From contig DBDI01000027.1 of NCBI GenBank assembly GCA_002293505.1, positions 134 through 17,905 of the forward strand: a stretch of 17,772 bases of DNA, given 5' to 3'. The translations under genes were made by a program, and so were the position numbers. Below the pieces are notes generated by a model, which saw nothing but the letters and a program-made list of their open reading frames with translations, made no database searches and was not told the origin of the DNA. This document shows positions 6,760 through 13,938 of the stretch, piece after piece. Position 1 is the stretch's first letter, and the number at the start of each line of letters is the position of its first letter. The stretch comes from Alistipes sp. UBA936. GTDB lineage: Bacteria > Bacteroidota > Bacteroidia > Bacteroidales > Rikenellaceae.

Positions 6760-7867
6760 TTAGTCGAGTATGATACCACCTCCGGTTTCTTCGATTATTC
6801 GTCGTGTCTCTTCATCCCTCTGATCTCGTCGCTTGAAAAATTCCTCATCGAGTTCTTTCCAACCAATCGCATCCAACTGGTCGGCGCAATCATTTATTAG
6901 GCTTTCAAGATATACTGCATAGTTGTCCATCAATCCATTTGTATGACTAACGTGATTTAAGAGTGCCTGTTGAAGGGTGTTGCCTCTAATTACCCACGAT
7001 ACATCACGAGCAGGATGATATTTGAGCGATTTATCCGTGCAAAGCCAGGTAAAATCGTCGTAAACTTCATATTTTTTCCAATATCCGTGAGCGAGATCCG
7101 AAAGTTGTCCGGCCACCGTTTGGATATCTGTGGTGGGAGTAAGGTACATCCCGCTCTCTATTTGCTTCTCGGTAATTTCATTGTATTCGATTATCCAGAA
7201 TTCCGGGGTGTACTGATGGGTTGTTAGCTCCACGTTCACCCAATCTTCTGGGAAGAGATCGTCTTTATCCTCATAACGAATCCATGTGTGTTGCGGTGCA
7301 TAGGCTATGTAGGCTTCGGCGCCGATAGCTTCCGCAAGGATTTTGTAATACATAGGTAGGCTACGGCATTGTCCCTGATAAGTTCGCATAACCTTCGACA
7401 CGAACTGGGCTGTCCAATCGTTCGGGTCATCCAAGTCTTTGAAATTGTATTCGAATGCAGTATATCCGTTACCTGACCAAGGATTGAAGAAGAAATCGTT
7501 TAAGGCTATATTCTTTCCTGTCTTGTACTTATCCAAGCCGTTTGCCTTTATAAAACCGTTAAGCCAAGTTACGACAGAATCTATCATGGCGCAAAACCAG
7601 TCGTAATCCAAGTTCCCGTCATGGTATGCCCACTCTGCGAGGAAAACAGCCCGCTTGATCGACAGCGGAGTTTTCCCGTCGAGCATATCGGCCATTTCGA
7701 GGTATGCCTGGTTATAGAGTCGGCTGCGGGTTTCGATCTGTACCCCGTCGGTGATCTCCGGTGGGATGTCCACCCCCCAAGTCTTGCGCTTGCACAACAG
7801 AAACGGCCAACAGGAAAGTGAGAATCAAAGCCGATATTGTTCGGGCGTATTTGAAGTCGGGTCTCAT
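6760..7867 (-). CDS. secreted transglutaminase-like protein, frameshifted in a G6 tract
   Basis: The main frame (6760-7797) has a transglutaminase/papain-like core: GQCRSLPMYYK with C144, YAPQHTWIRY with H170, and WVNVELT with E190 as likely third residue (numbered from a TTG at 7797). That TTG is not a natural start: no signal peptide and a basic KRK. Upstream in another frame an ATG at 7867 encodes MRPDFKYARTISALILTFLL followed by AVSVVQAQDLG, a good signal peptide. The two frames meet in a run of six G (7773-7778 as C on the + strand). With five G the product would read AQDLGVDIPPEITDG without a break. The span is 1108 nt, one more than 369 codons. So the gene is disrupted, phase-variable, or carries a sequencing error. 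Substrate unknown. It precedes the toxin-like gene by 27 nt and probably shares its transcript. Confidence 0.75.
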
Positions 7868-7894
7868 GGTTGTTTGATGCTTTCTCTTCGTTTA

Positions 7895-7902
7895 CAAAAA
7901 TA
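7895..7902 (-). promoter_or_regulatory. Bacteroidetes -7 element, transglutaminase-like/toxin operon
   Basis: On the minus strand TATTTTTG matches TAnnTTTG, 27 nt before the ATG at 7867. No clear TTTG -33 element is found 19-21 nt further upstream. The position supports the ATG at 7867 as the real start of the island operon. Confidence 0.5.
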
Positions 7903-8064
7903 AATTACAACCCTCTGAAAACCATAAGATTTGATGTTATCACTCAGAATGCAAGCAACTGATAATCAATCGTGTGGAAAACAAAATTGTTATCACCTAA
8001 AATGAAGGCATTTTTTCACCCATAAAAAACGACAGAAAATCGCGTGACAACGGAAAAAGATCGC

Positions 8065-8072
8065 TATCTTTG
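8065..8072 (+). promoter_or_regulatory. Bacteroidetes -7 element, plus strand
   Basis: TATCTTTG matches the consensus exactly; the -33 region is weak. Transcription from here would start near 8080 and read into 8097-8287, where only short ORFs exist, and then antisense into coaB. Confidence 0.45.
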
Positions 8073-8164
8073 GTTACGATTTTCGACAGCATCGAAATGT
8101 TCGAGAAAAAGAGACTGCACCAGACCTTTATAGCATTCTGGCCTATCACTTGCGCGGAGTCGAG

Positions 8165-8287
8165 ATGGCGTTCTGGCCCAAGTTTTTGCTGATGAGTGTC
8201 AGAACCTTCGGAGGATGCTGGCTGGTCTACGAGTTTTGTATCCGCAGGTGGCGATTTATGCGGCCGCTATTCGGCCTGAAGAATTAG
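8165..8287 (+). CDS. small basic hydrophobic ORF, uncertain
   Basis: A 40-aa ORF, MAFWPKFLLMSVRTFGGCWL followed by a basic, aromatic-rich half (YEFCIRRWRFMRPLFGLKN). It is cationic with one possible membrane segment. It lies downstream of a good -7 element at 8065-8072 and overlaps the tail of coaB by 21 nt. The same frame stays open and protein-like upstream (APDLYSILAYHLRGVE), with a TTG at 8150. A competing 31-codon ORF begins at an ATG at 8097 in another frame. No family recognised; it may be a gene remnant. Confidence 0.25.
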   Translation: MAFWPKFLLMSVRTFGGCWLVYEFCIRRWRFMRPLFGLKN

Positions 8288-8926
8288 GTCGACGACGTGG
8301 GCGGCAGCGGCGGATTTGGATTCCAGAGGGAAGTCGGCGCGGAGGCCGTCGCGAGTGAAGACGGAGATCTTGTTAGTGTCCACGCCGAACCCGGCGCCGG
8401 GGTCGCGAAGAGAGTTCAATACGATTGCGTCTAAGTTTTTGCGCTCCAGTTTGTCGAGGGCATTGGCGGTCTCGTTATCGGTCTCGAGAGCAAAGCCTAT
8501 GAGCATTTGGTCGGGACGTTTGGTGGAGCCGAGGGCGGAGGCGATGTCTCGGGTGGGCCGAAGGGTGAGGGTCAGTTCGGCGCCGTCGCCCGATTCGGCG
8601 GATTTCTTCAGTTTAGTCGGGCTGGGGCAGGCGGGAGTGTAATCGGCAACGGCAGCGCACATAACAGCACCATCCATCTCTGGCCACAACGACGTGCAAG
8701 CGCGAAACATATCCTCAGCAGAGACAACATCGACACGACGGACGCCTTTCGGGGTTGGCAGTGCGGTCGGCCCGCTGACCAGAGTCACCTCGGCCCCGCG
8801 AAGGACCAGCTCGGCAGCCAACGCGTAACCCATCTTACCGGTCGAATGGTTACTGAGAAACCGCACGGGGTCGATCGCCTCCTGTGTCGGCCCGGCCGTG
8901 ACAAGGTATTTTTTAGATGTGAGCAT
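8267..8926 (-). CDS. coaB: phosphopantothenate-cysteine ligase (separate CoaB)
   Basis: Second step of coenzyme A synthesis from phosphopantothenate: NTP-dependent ligation of cysteine. The ATG at 8926 gives 219 aa. Visible: the N-terminal nucleotide-binding motif TAGPTQEAIDPVRFLSNHST-GKMG (residues 10-33), AAVADY (91-96), the catalytic-region KLKK (105-108), GFALETD (144-150) and the late GAGFGVDTNKI (177-187). It covers the whole CoaB half of the bifunctional Dfp/CoaBC protein, without the decarboxylase half, which is encoded by the preceding gene in another frame. Its start overlaps the coaC stop by 14 nt, so translation is likely coupled. It is the last gene of the bamD operon. Confidence 0.92.
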   Translation of the reverse strand: MLTSKKYLVTAGPTQEAIDPVRFLSNHSTGKMGYALAAELVLRGAEVTLVSGPTALPTPKGVRRVDVVSAEDMFRACTSLWPEMDGAVMCAAVADYTPACPSPTKLKKSAESGDGAELTLTLRPTRDIASALGSTKRPDQMLIGFALETDNETANALDKLERKNLDAIVLNSLRDPGAGFGVDTNKISVFTRDGLRADFPLESKSAAAAHVVDLILQAE

Positions 8927-9452
8927 CGAGGAACGCGACGATCTCCTCCGGTTCGGCCATACGACCAGCGCCGGAAAGACCACTGGCCAACTCGCCGGAA
9001 CCGGGCTCAATCACCTGAATGCCGCGCTGGCGAAGGGTCACCAAGTTGGTCTGAGTAGCCGCGTGGGCCCACATATCGCGATCCATTGCCGGAGCAACGA
9101 AGACGGGGCAACGAGCCGAAAGGCAGGTGGTGAGCAACAGGTTGTCGGCAATACCGGCAGCCATTTTGGCAAGGGTGTTAGCAGATGCGGGAGCGACAAC
9201 GAGGGCGTCGGCCCACTCGCCAAGGCTGACGTGGGAGTTCCAGGCGCCGCTCTCGGGGTCGAAAAACTCCACAAGAATCGGGTTACGGGACAAAGTCGCC
9301 ATAGTGAGCGGAGTGATGAACTGTTTGGCCGCAGCAGTCATAACGACCCGAACCTCGGCCCCGGACTTAACCAGAGAACGTACCAGAACAGCCGCCTTAT
9401 AAGCAGCGATACTACCGGTAATACCGACGACGATATGTTTAGCTTTCGTCAC
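8913..9452 (-). CDS. coaC: phosphopantothenoylcysteine decarboxylase (separate CoaC)
   Basis: FMN-dependent decarboxylase of coenzyme A synthesis, turning phosphopantothenoylcysteine into phosphopantetheine. The GTG at 9452 gives 179 aa starting MTKAKHIVVGITGSIAAYKA. Seen: the flavin-fold start GITGSIAAYK (10-19), active-site His in NSHVSLG (H74), the PASANT motif (88-93), PAMDRDMW (121-128) and the substrate clamp GELASGLSGAGRM (153-165). In the clamp, Ser157 occupies the position of E. coli Dfp Cys158; this may be normal for the lineage. The protein ends at GRMAEPEEIVAFLDAHI, the usual linker to CoaB. The start overlaps the omega gene stop by 14 nt. Starts further upstream in this frame lie inside the omega gene and give no recognisable protein. 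Confidence 0.92.
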   Translation of the reverse strand: MTKAKHIVVGITGSIAAYKAAVLVRSLVKSGAEVRVVMTAAAKQFITPLTMATLSRNPILVEFFDPESGAWNSHVSLGEWADALVVAPASANTLAKMAAGIADNLLLTTCLSARCPVFVAPAMDRDMWAHAATQTNLVTLRQRGIQVIEPGSGELASGLSGAGRMAEPEEIVAFLDAHI

Positions 9453-9762
9453 TGGGCTCGCGGAAGTACACCTCCCCGTCGAGAAACTCCTCGGTGGCGG
9501 TGAGGGTCGGTTTTGGCATACGCTCGTAGAAGCGGGAGATCTCGATCTGCTCGCGGTTCTCGAACGTCTCCTCCAACGAGTCGGTCGAGGTGGAGAACTC
9601 TTCGAGCTTACGGCCCAACTCGGCCTTGAGAGCGGCGGAGATCTGGTTGGCGCGTTTGGAGATAATGGCCACCGATTCGTAGATATTGCCCGTGGGGGCA
9701 TCCAGGTCGACCATCTTACGGGTCACCGTATTAGTCGGAACGGGTCGTTTATTGTTTTCCAT
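9439..9762 (-). CDS. rpoZ: RNA polymerase Rpb6/omega-type subunit
   Basis: Small RNA polymerase subunit that stabilises the beta' subunit. The ATG at 9762 gives 107 aa (MENNKRPVPTNTVTRKMVDL). The core TRKMVDLDAPTGNIYESVAI followed by SKRANQISAALKAELGRKLEEF matches the Rpb6/omega fold in its Bacteroidetes version. A longer C-terminal part (SRFYERMPKPTLTATEEFLD) is also typical of that version. Its start overlaps the bamD stop by 14 nt, and its stop overlaps the coaC start by 14 nt. The order bamD-omega-coaBC is what I know from other Bacteroidetes. A longer ORF to 9798 would run inside bamD and is not needed. Confidence 0.85.
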   Translation of the reverse strand: MENNKRPVPTNTVTRKMVDLDAPTGNIYESVAIISKRANQISAALKAELGRKLEEFSTSTDSLEETFENREQIEISRFYERMPKPTLTATEEFLDGEVYFREPSDES

Positions 9763-10720
9763 CTTCTTCGGGAGTGTTTTCAGCTGTGTGTTTTGCAATA
9801 TGTTCGCGAGCCTCGTCGCGCATCTTTTCGGCGTCGCGAAGGTGTTCGGTCTCGGGAAACTCCGAGATAAGGTCGTAATAATTGTCCATCATAGACAAGT
9901 AGCGGTCGGTCATCTGGCTGGCAACAGAGTTCTTGGCGTAAAGGTATGCCGACCGGGTGGCGAGGTACATCAATTCCTCGCGGTAGGGCGACAAGGGGTG
10001 CTCGTCGATGGCGTTGTTGAGAGCGCGGACAGCCGCCTTGTACTGCCCGATCTGGAAGTAGAGGCGGGCGTTCTCGAACGACTTGGTGTAGAGCTTTCTA
10101 CGCAGCTCCTCGGTACGCTCGTCGCACTCCTTACGTTTGACAGTGTTAGGGTAACGGCCCTCGTACTCGGCGATAGCGCCGATAGCGCGAAGGGTCATAG
10201 TCTGGTCGTGCTCGGGTTCAGGAGAAGCGAAGTAGAAACCCATTGCGTACATATACTCGGCGTCCTCGATGAACTTACTGGTAGGGTAGTCCCTACGAAA
10301 GCGGTCGAAGATCTGCTCGCTCATATCGAAGTCGCCGGTCTTATAGAACGACGCACCGAAGAAGTAGACCAGAGAGTCCTCCTGGGGAGTACCGGCGAAG
10401 CGCTGAGAGCGGTAAGCGGCGTCCAACAAAGACTGAGTACGGCGGAAGTTACTTTGTTTGTTCTCCTCCTTACCGGTCTTGGTGAGGTTGTAATAACGCA
10501 ACCCCTCGCGGTACATCAACTCGTAGTTGGTACTCTTCAACAAGCGGTTATATGCAGGAAATTTACCCTCCCTGACGCGGACTTCGGTCGCGCGGTTAGC
10601 GCGCTGGGCCATCTTCTGCTCCTTGGCCGCGCGGCGCTCCTCCTTGGAGAGCCTCTGTGCTCCGGCACCCGTGGCGACAACCAACGCTACCAGCAACAAT
10701 ATGTATCGCAGCAATCTCAT
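9749..10720 (-). CDS. bamD: outer membrane assembly factor BamD, non-lipoprotein form
   Basis: TPR-type protein of the BAM complex that inserts beta-barrel proteins into the outer membrane; 323 aa. The N-terminus MRLLRYILLLVALVVATGAGAQ is a signal peptide with a type I cleavage site (GAGA/Q), followed by a basic linker (about 23-52) and then the family hallmark YNRLLKSTNYELMYREGLRY. TPR-like helices follow: SEQIFDRFRRDYPTSKFIED, EYMYAMGFYF, AAVRALNNAIDEHPLSPYRE and DLISEFPETEHLRDAEKM. Other BamD proteins are lipoproteins, but no cysteine lies near the signal peptide here. The gene is first of the operon with omega, coaC and coaB, and has its own strong promoter 8 nt upstream of the ATG. Identification is firm from sequence and neighbourhood. 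Confidence 0.87.
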   Translation of the reverse strand: MRLLRYILLLVALVVATGAGAQRLSKEERRAAKEQKMAQRANRATEVRVREGKFPAYNRLLKSTNYELMYREGLRYYNLTKTGKEENKQSNFRRTQSLLDAAYRSQRFAGTPQEDSLVYFFGASFYKTGDFDMSEQIFDRFRRDYPTSKFIEDAEYMYAMGFYFASPEPEHDQTMTLRAIGAIAEYEGRYPNTVKRKECDERTEELRRKLYTKSFENARLYFQIGQYKAAVRALNNAIDEHPLSPYREELMYLATRSAYLYAKNSVASQMTDRYLSMMDNYYDLISEFPETEHLRDAEKMRDEAREHIAKHTAENTPEEDGKQ

Positions 10721-10727
10721 AATGCGG

Positions 10728-10759
10728 CAAAGGTAGGAAGTTTCAACGAGAATGTCAAA
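10728..10759 (-). promoter_or_regulatory. promoter of the bamD operon (near-leaderless)
   Basis: On the minus strand TTTG (10759-10756), 20 nt spacer, TACCTTTG (10735-10728): a full match to the Bacteroidetes vegetative consensus. Only 7 nt (CCGCATT) separate the -7 element from the bamD ATG, so the transcript should begin at or a few nt before the start codon. Confidence 0.85.
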
Positions 10760-10762
10760 CCC

Positions 10763-11248
10763 TTAAAAACGATAGGTGCAACTGAAGCCGAAGTTGGCGA
10801 GGCCGTTCTCGTTGAACTCACTCTGGCTGTAGCCACCACCGTAGACGATCGCGGGCCCGAGAGCGGGCGAAAAGTCGAGCGAAAGAGAGATCGGAGCAGT
10901 CTCGAAAGTGTAACCCAAACGAGCCATACCCTGAACGCCGAGAGTGGCGAAGTTCTCCCTACCGCCGACGTTCAAACCCAAGCCGGCGTCGAAAAACCAA
11001 GTACCCTCGTCCGTCCAAGGCATATCGGCGACGTGGAAGACGTAAAGAGTCGAGAAGTCGGCAACGATACCACCCTCGTAGATCCAATCCATACCGAGGC
11101 GAACCTCGATGTGATCCTCGTTAGCGAAGTAACGCTGGGCGACACCCTGGAAGCCGGAACCCAAACGAGCACCCAAACCCCAATCCTGAGCAGAAGCAAC
11201 GCCGCAACCGAGCACAAGGACGGCAAGAAGAACAAATAGCTTTTTCAT
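10763..11248 (-). CDS. small outer-membrane beta-barrel protein
   Basis: A 161-aa product with signal peptide MKKLFVLLAVLVLGCGVASA (cleavage before QDWG). The mature part shows alternating amphipathic strands with many Gly and aromatic residues (GLGARLGSGFQGVAQRYF, EGGIVADFSTLYVFHV, TWFFDAGLGLNVGG, GMARLGYTFE) and ends in an aromatic residue (CTYRF), as outer-membrane barrels do. Probably an 8-stranded barrel of the porin/OmpA-barrel type; ligand and role unknown. The LGC in the signal could be read as a lipobox, but the downstream ASAQ site and barrel tail favour a normal exported barrel. It is the last gene of the leuS operon, 18 nt after ilvE, and directly precedes the bamD promoter. Confidence 0.72.
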   Translation of the reverse strand: MKKLFVLLAVLVLGCGVASAQDWGLGARLGSGFQGVAQRYFANEDHIEVRLGMDWIYEGGIVADFSTLYVFHVADMPWTDEGTWFFDAGLGLNVGGRENFATLGVQGMARLGYTFETAPISLSLDFSPALGPAIVYGGGYSQSEFNENGLANFGFSCTYRF

Positions 11249-11266
11249 ATAAGTGTGTTTTTTAAA

Positions 11267-12283
11267 TTAAAATTCAACAATAGTGTTCCAACCGCGAGGA
11301 TCGGGAGCCTCGCCGTATTGAATGGCGCGAAGAGTCTCGTAAAGTTTCACGCACCAAGGCCCGGGATTGACACCGTCGCCAAAGGTGTAGGTCTTACCCT
11401 CGTCGGGGTCGTAAACCTTACCGATGGGAGAGATAACAGCAGCGGTACCGCAAGAACCAACCTCCTCGAACGAAGGCAACTCGGCGAACTCGACAGCCCG
11501 TTGCTCAACCCGAAGGCCGAAGTCCGCAGCAAGATCGCGCAAAGACATATTGGTGATCGAGGGAAGGATCGAAGGCGACTTAGGAGTGATGTAACAACCA
11601 CCGCGAATAGCGAAGAAATTAGCAGCGCCGGACTCGTCGATATATTTCTTCTCGGCCGAGTCGAGGTAGAGCGTACTGGGGAAGCCAGCCTTATGAGCAA
11701 TGTCGCCCGAAAGAAGGCTCGCCGCGTAATTACCACCAACTTTGACCCAACCGGTACCCAGAGGAGCCGAACGGTCGTGGTGGCGGTCCACCATTACGCT
11801 GATGGGGCGGAAGCCCTCCTTATAATAAGGTCCGACGGGAGTAACGAATACGACGAACATATACTCCGTAGCGGGTTTGACCCCGACCTGAGCCCCGGTA
11901 CCGATCAACAAAGGACGAATGTAGAGCGAAGCGCCGGTGTCGTAAGGAGGAATGAACCGCTCGTTGAGCCGGACAGCCTCCACGCAAGCTTCGCGAAAAA
12001 GCTCCATAGTGGGAGGTGCCATCATAGTGTACTCGGCGGTGCGGATCATACGGCGGGCGTTCTCCTCCAGGCGGAAGATACGAACCTTACCATCTTTGCC
12101 CCTGAAAGCTTTGAGACCCTCGAAAGCCTCTTGGCCGTAGTGAAGGCACGTGGAAGCCATATGGAGCGTGAGGTACTCGCTGTCGGTAGTCTCCAATGGG
12201 CTCCAAGACCCGTCAGTCCAGGTGGAGCGAACGTTACGGTCGGTGCGGATGTAACCGAAACCGAGGTTTTTCCAGTCGATCAT
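11267..12283 (-). CDS. ilvE: branched-chain amino acid aminotransferase
   Basis: PLP-dependent fold-type IV transaminase interconverting Leu, Ile and Val with their 2-oxo acids; 338 aa, cytoplasmic. Seen: HYGQEAFEGLKAFR (48-61), RPLLIG (123-128), the PLP lysine in GWVKVGGNYAAS (K181), DESGAANFF (216-224, E217) and SITNMSLRDLA. The length and the GQEAFEGLKA/VGGNYAAS pattern fit the group of BCATs close to the eukaryotic type, rather than the shorter (about 310 aa) E. coli IlvE. The ATG shares its A with the metG stop (TAATG). Its place after leuS and metG in one operon puts leucine supply and leucine and methionine tRNA charging together. Confidence 0.93.
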   Translation of the reverse strand: MIDWKNLGFGYIRTDRNVRSTWTDGSWSPLETTDSEYLTLHMASTCLHYGQEAFEGLKAFRGKDGKVRIFRLEENARRMIRTAEYTMMAPPTMELFREACVEAVRLNERFIPPYDTGASLYIRPLLIGTGAQVGVKPATEYMFVVFVTPVGPYYKEGFRPISVMVDRHHDRSAPLGTGWVKVGGNYAASLLSGDIAHKAGFPSTLYLDSAEKKYIDESGAANFFAIRGGCYITPKSPSILPSITNMSLRDLAADFGLRVEQRAVEFAELPSFEEVGSCGTAAVISPIGKVYDPDEGKTYTFGDGVNPGPWCVKLYETLRAIQYGEAPDPRGWNTIVEF

Positions 12284-13938
12284 TATCTCTTCAATTTAGC
12301 GATTTGTGCTTCGATTTGTTCGTCCTCGATGCGCTCGAAAAGTAACTCCGGAGTACCGATCACGTGGCCGGGAGAGAGGAGGTCGATGCGGCCGAGAGAG
12401 TCCCAACCGAGGTTCCCGGTGCCGAGCATTCTTGTGATTTTCTCGGCAGTGAAGGGCATAAAGGGCTCGGAAGCGATGGCGAGGTTGGCGGTGATCTGGA
12501 GTGCGAGGTTCATAATGGTCTCGACTCGAGCGGGGTCGGTCTTGACGACTTTCCAAGGCTCCGTGTCGGCCAGGTATTTGTTACCAAGGCGGGCGAAACC
12601 CATTGCGTCCTTAAGTGCCTCGCGAAAGCGGAAACCCTCGATGTTGGATTCGAGGCCGGAGCGGAGAGCCTGCAACTCGGAGATGGTCTCGCGGTCGTAA
12701 TCGGTCAAGGGGCCGGGAGCGGGGGTGCGGCCGTCGTAGTATTTGGTGGTGAGAACCAGAGCCCGGTTGACGAAGTTACCGAGCACGGCGACCAGTTCGT
12801 TGTTAGCACGGGCCTGAAAGTCGCGCCAAGTGAAGTCGTTGTCCTTAGTCTCGGGAGCATTGGCGCAAAGAACGTAACGCAACACGTCTTGTTTACCGGG
12901 GAACTCCTCGAGGTATTCGTGCAACCAAACAGCCCAACCGCGAGAAGTGGAGATCTTGTCCCCTTCCAGGTTGAGGAACTCGTTAGCCGGAACGTTCTGG
13001 GGCAGGATGTAATCGCCGTGGGCGCGAAGCATTGCGGGAAACATTATACAGTGGAACACGATGTTGTCCTTACCGATGAAGTGGATCATCTCGGTCTGGG
13101 GATCCTTCCACCAACGCTCCCAACCGGCGGGGTCGAGCTCGCGAGTGGCCGAAATGTAACCGATCGGAGCGTCGAACCAAACGTACAAAACCTTACCCTC
13201 GGCACCCTCGACGGGAACCGGAATACCCCAATCGAGATCGCGACTGACGGCGCGAGGCTGGAGACCGGCGTCCAACCAACTTTTACATTGGCCGTAGACG
13301 TTAGTCTTCCACTCCTTGTGATCCTCGAGGATCCATTGGCGAAGGAACGCCTCGTGTTTGTCCAAAGGAAGGTACCAGTGGAGCGTCTCCTTGAGGACGG
13401 GAGTGGCGCCGGTGACAGCGCTTTTGGGGTCTATGAGCTCGGTGGCGGCGAGAGAAGAACCGCACTTCTCGCACTGGTCACCATAAGCACCCGGGGCGCC
13501 GCACTTGGGGCAGGTACCGGTGATGTAACGGTCGGCAAGGAAGATACCGGCCTCGGGGTCGAAGTACTGCTGGGAGGTCTGCTCGGAGAACTCGCCCTTG
13601 TCGTAAAGAGTACGGAAAAACTCCGAGGCGGTCTGAAAGTGGGTGGGAGAGGTCGTGCGAGAGTAGATGTCGAACGACATACCGAACTCGGCGAACGAAC
13701 GCTTGATCACCTCGTGGTAACGGTCGACGATCGCCTGGGGCGTGGTACCCTCCTTACGGGCCTTGATGGTGATGGGAACCCCGTGCTCGTCGGAGCCGCA
13801 AACCAACATAACCTCGTGGCCGCGAAGGCGAAGATAACGAACGTAAATGTCGGCCGGAACGTAAACCCCGGCAAGGTGGCCGATGTGGATACCCCCGTTG
13901 GCGTAGGGCAGAGCGGCTGTTATAAGGTGTCTTTTCAT
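12283..13938 (-). CDS. metG: methionyl-tRNA synthetase without C-terminal tRNA-binding domain
   Basis: Charges tRNA-Met, needed for initiation and elongation; 551 aa. Class I signatures: HIGH (18-21) within PYANGGIHIGHLAGVYVPAD and the KMSKS counterpart KISTS (328-332). A zinc knuckle with C143, C146, C156 and C159 belongs to the connective peptide. The anticodon-binding helical domain is present (WRDFQARANNELVAVLGNF, then RFREALKDAMGFARLGNKYL). The protein stops at EIQ-type helix ERIEDEQIEAQIAKLKR, where E. coli and Bacteroides enzymes (about 680 aa, from memory) continue into an EMAP-II-like OB-fold. No such domain follows: ilvE begins at the stop codon (TAATG). The start likewise overlaps the yitT-like stop by 1 nt (TAATG). 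Confidence 0.94.
   Translation of the reverse strand: MKRHLITAALPYANGGIHIGHLAGVYVPADIYVRYLRLRGHEVMLVCGSDEHGVPITIKARKEGTTPQAIVDRYHEVIKRSFAEFGMSFDIYSRTTSPTHFQTASEFFRTLYDKGEFSEQTSQQYFDPEAGIFLADRYITGTCPKCGAPGAYGDQCEKCGSSLAATELIDPKSAVTGATPVLKETLHWYLPLDKHEAFLRQWILEDHKEWKTNVYGQCKSWLDAGLQPRAVSRDLDWGIPVPVEGAEGKVLYVWFDAPIGYISATRELDPAGWERWWKDPQTEMIHFIGKDNIVFHCIMFPAMLRAHGDYILPQNVPANEFLNLEGDKISTSRGWAVWLHEYLEEFPGKQDVLRYVLCANAPETKDNDFTWRDFQARANNELVAVLGNFVNRALVLTTKYYDGRTPAPGPLTDYDRETISELQALRSGLESNIEGFRFREALKDAMGFARLGNKYLADTEPWKVVKTDPARVETIMNLALQITANLAIASEPFMPFTAEKITRMLGTGNLGWDSLGRIDLLSPGHVIGTPELLFERIEDEQIEAQIAKLKR

Larger units (their letters stand above)
7868..8096. other. AT-rich intergenic region with divergent promoter-like elements
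   Basis: About 230 nt with no credible gene. It holds a minus-strand -7 element for the transglutaminase-like gene, a plus-strand -7 element near 8065, and two copies of TGTTATCAC (7935-7943 and 7988-7996), 53 nt apart, which could be protein-binding sites or chance. Composition is as AT-rich as the island to its left. Confidence 0.5.

Noticed and set aside
8900..8930. coaC/coaB split as a plain homopolymer sequencing error
   Set aside because: The A6 run lies after the coaC stop begins, so an indel there cannot rejoin the frames; a start codon and 14-nt overlap are present as at the other junctions.
9686..11239. Long plus-strand ORF (517 codons) antisense to omega, bamD and the OMP gene
   Set aside because: It mirrors three recognisable genes on the other strand; it is a by-product of GC-rich codon bias with no family resemblance.
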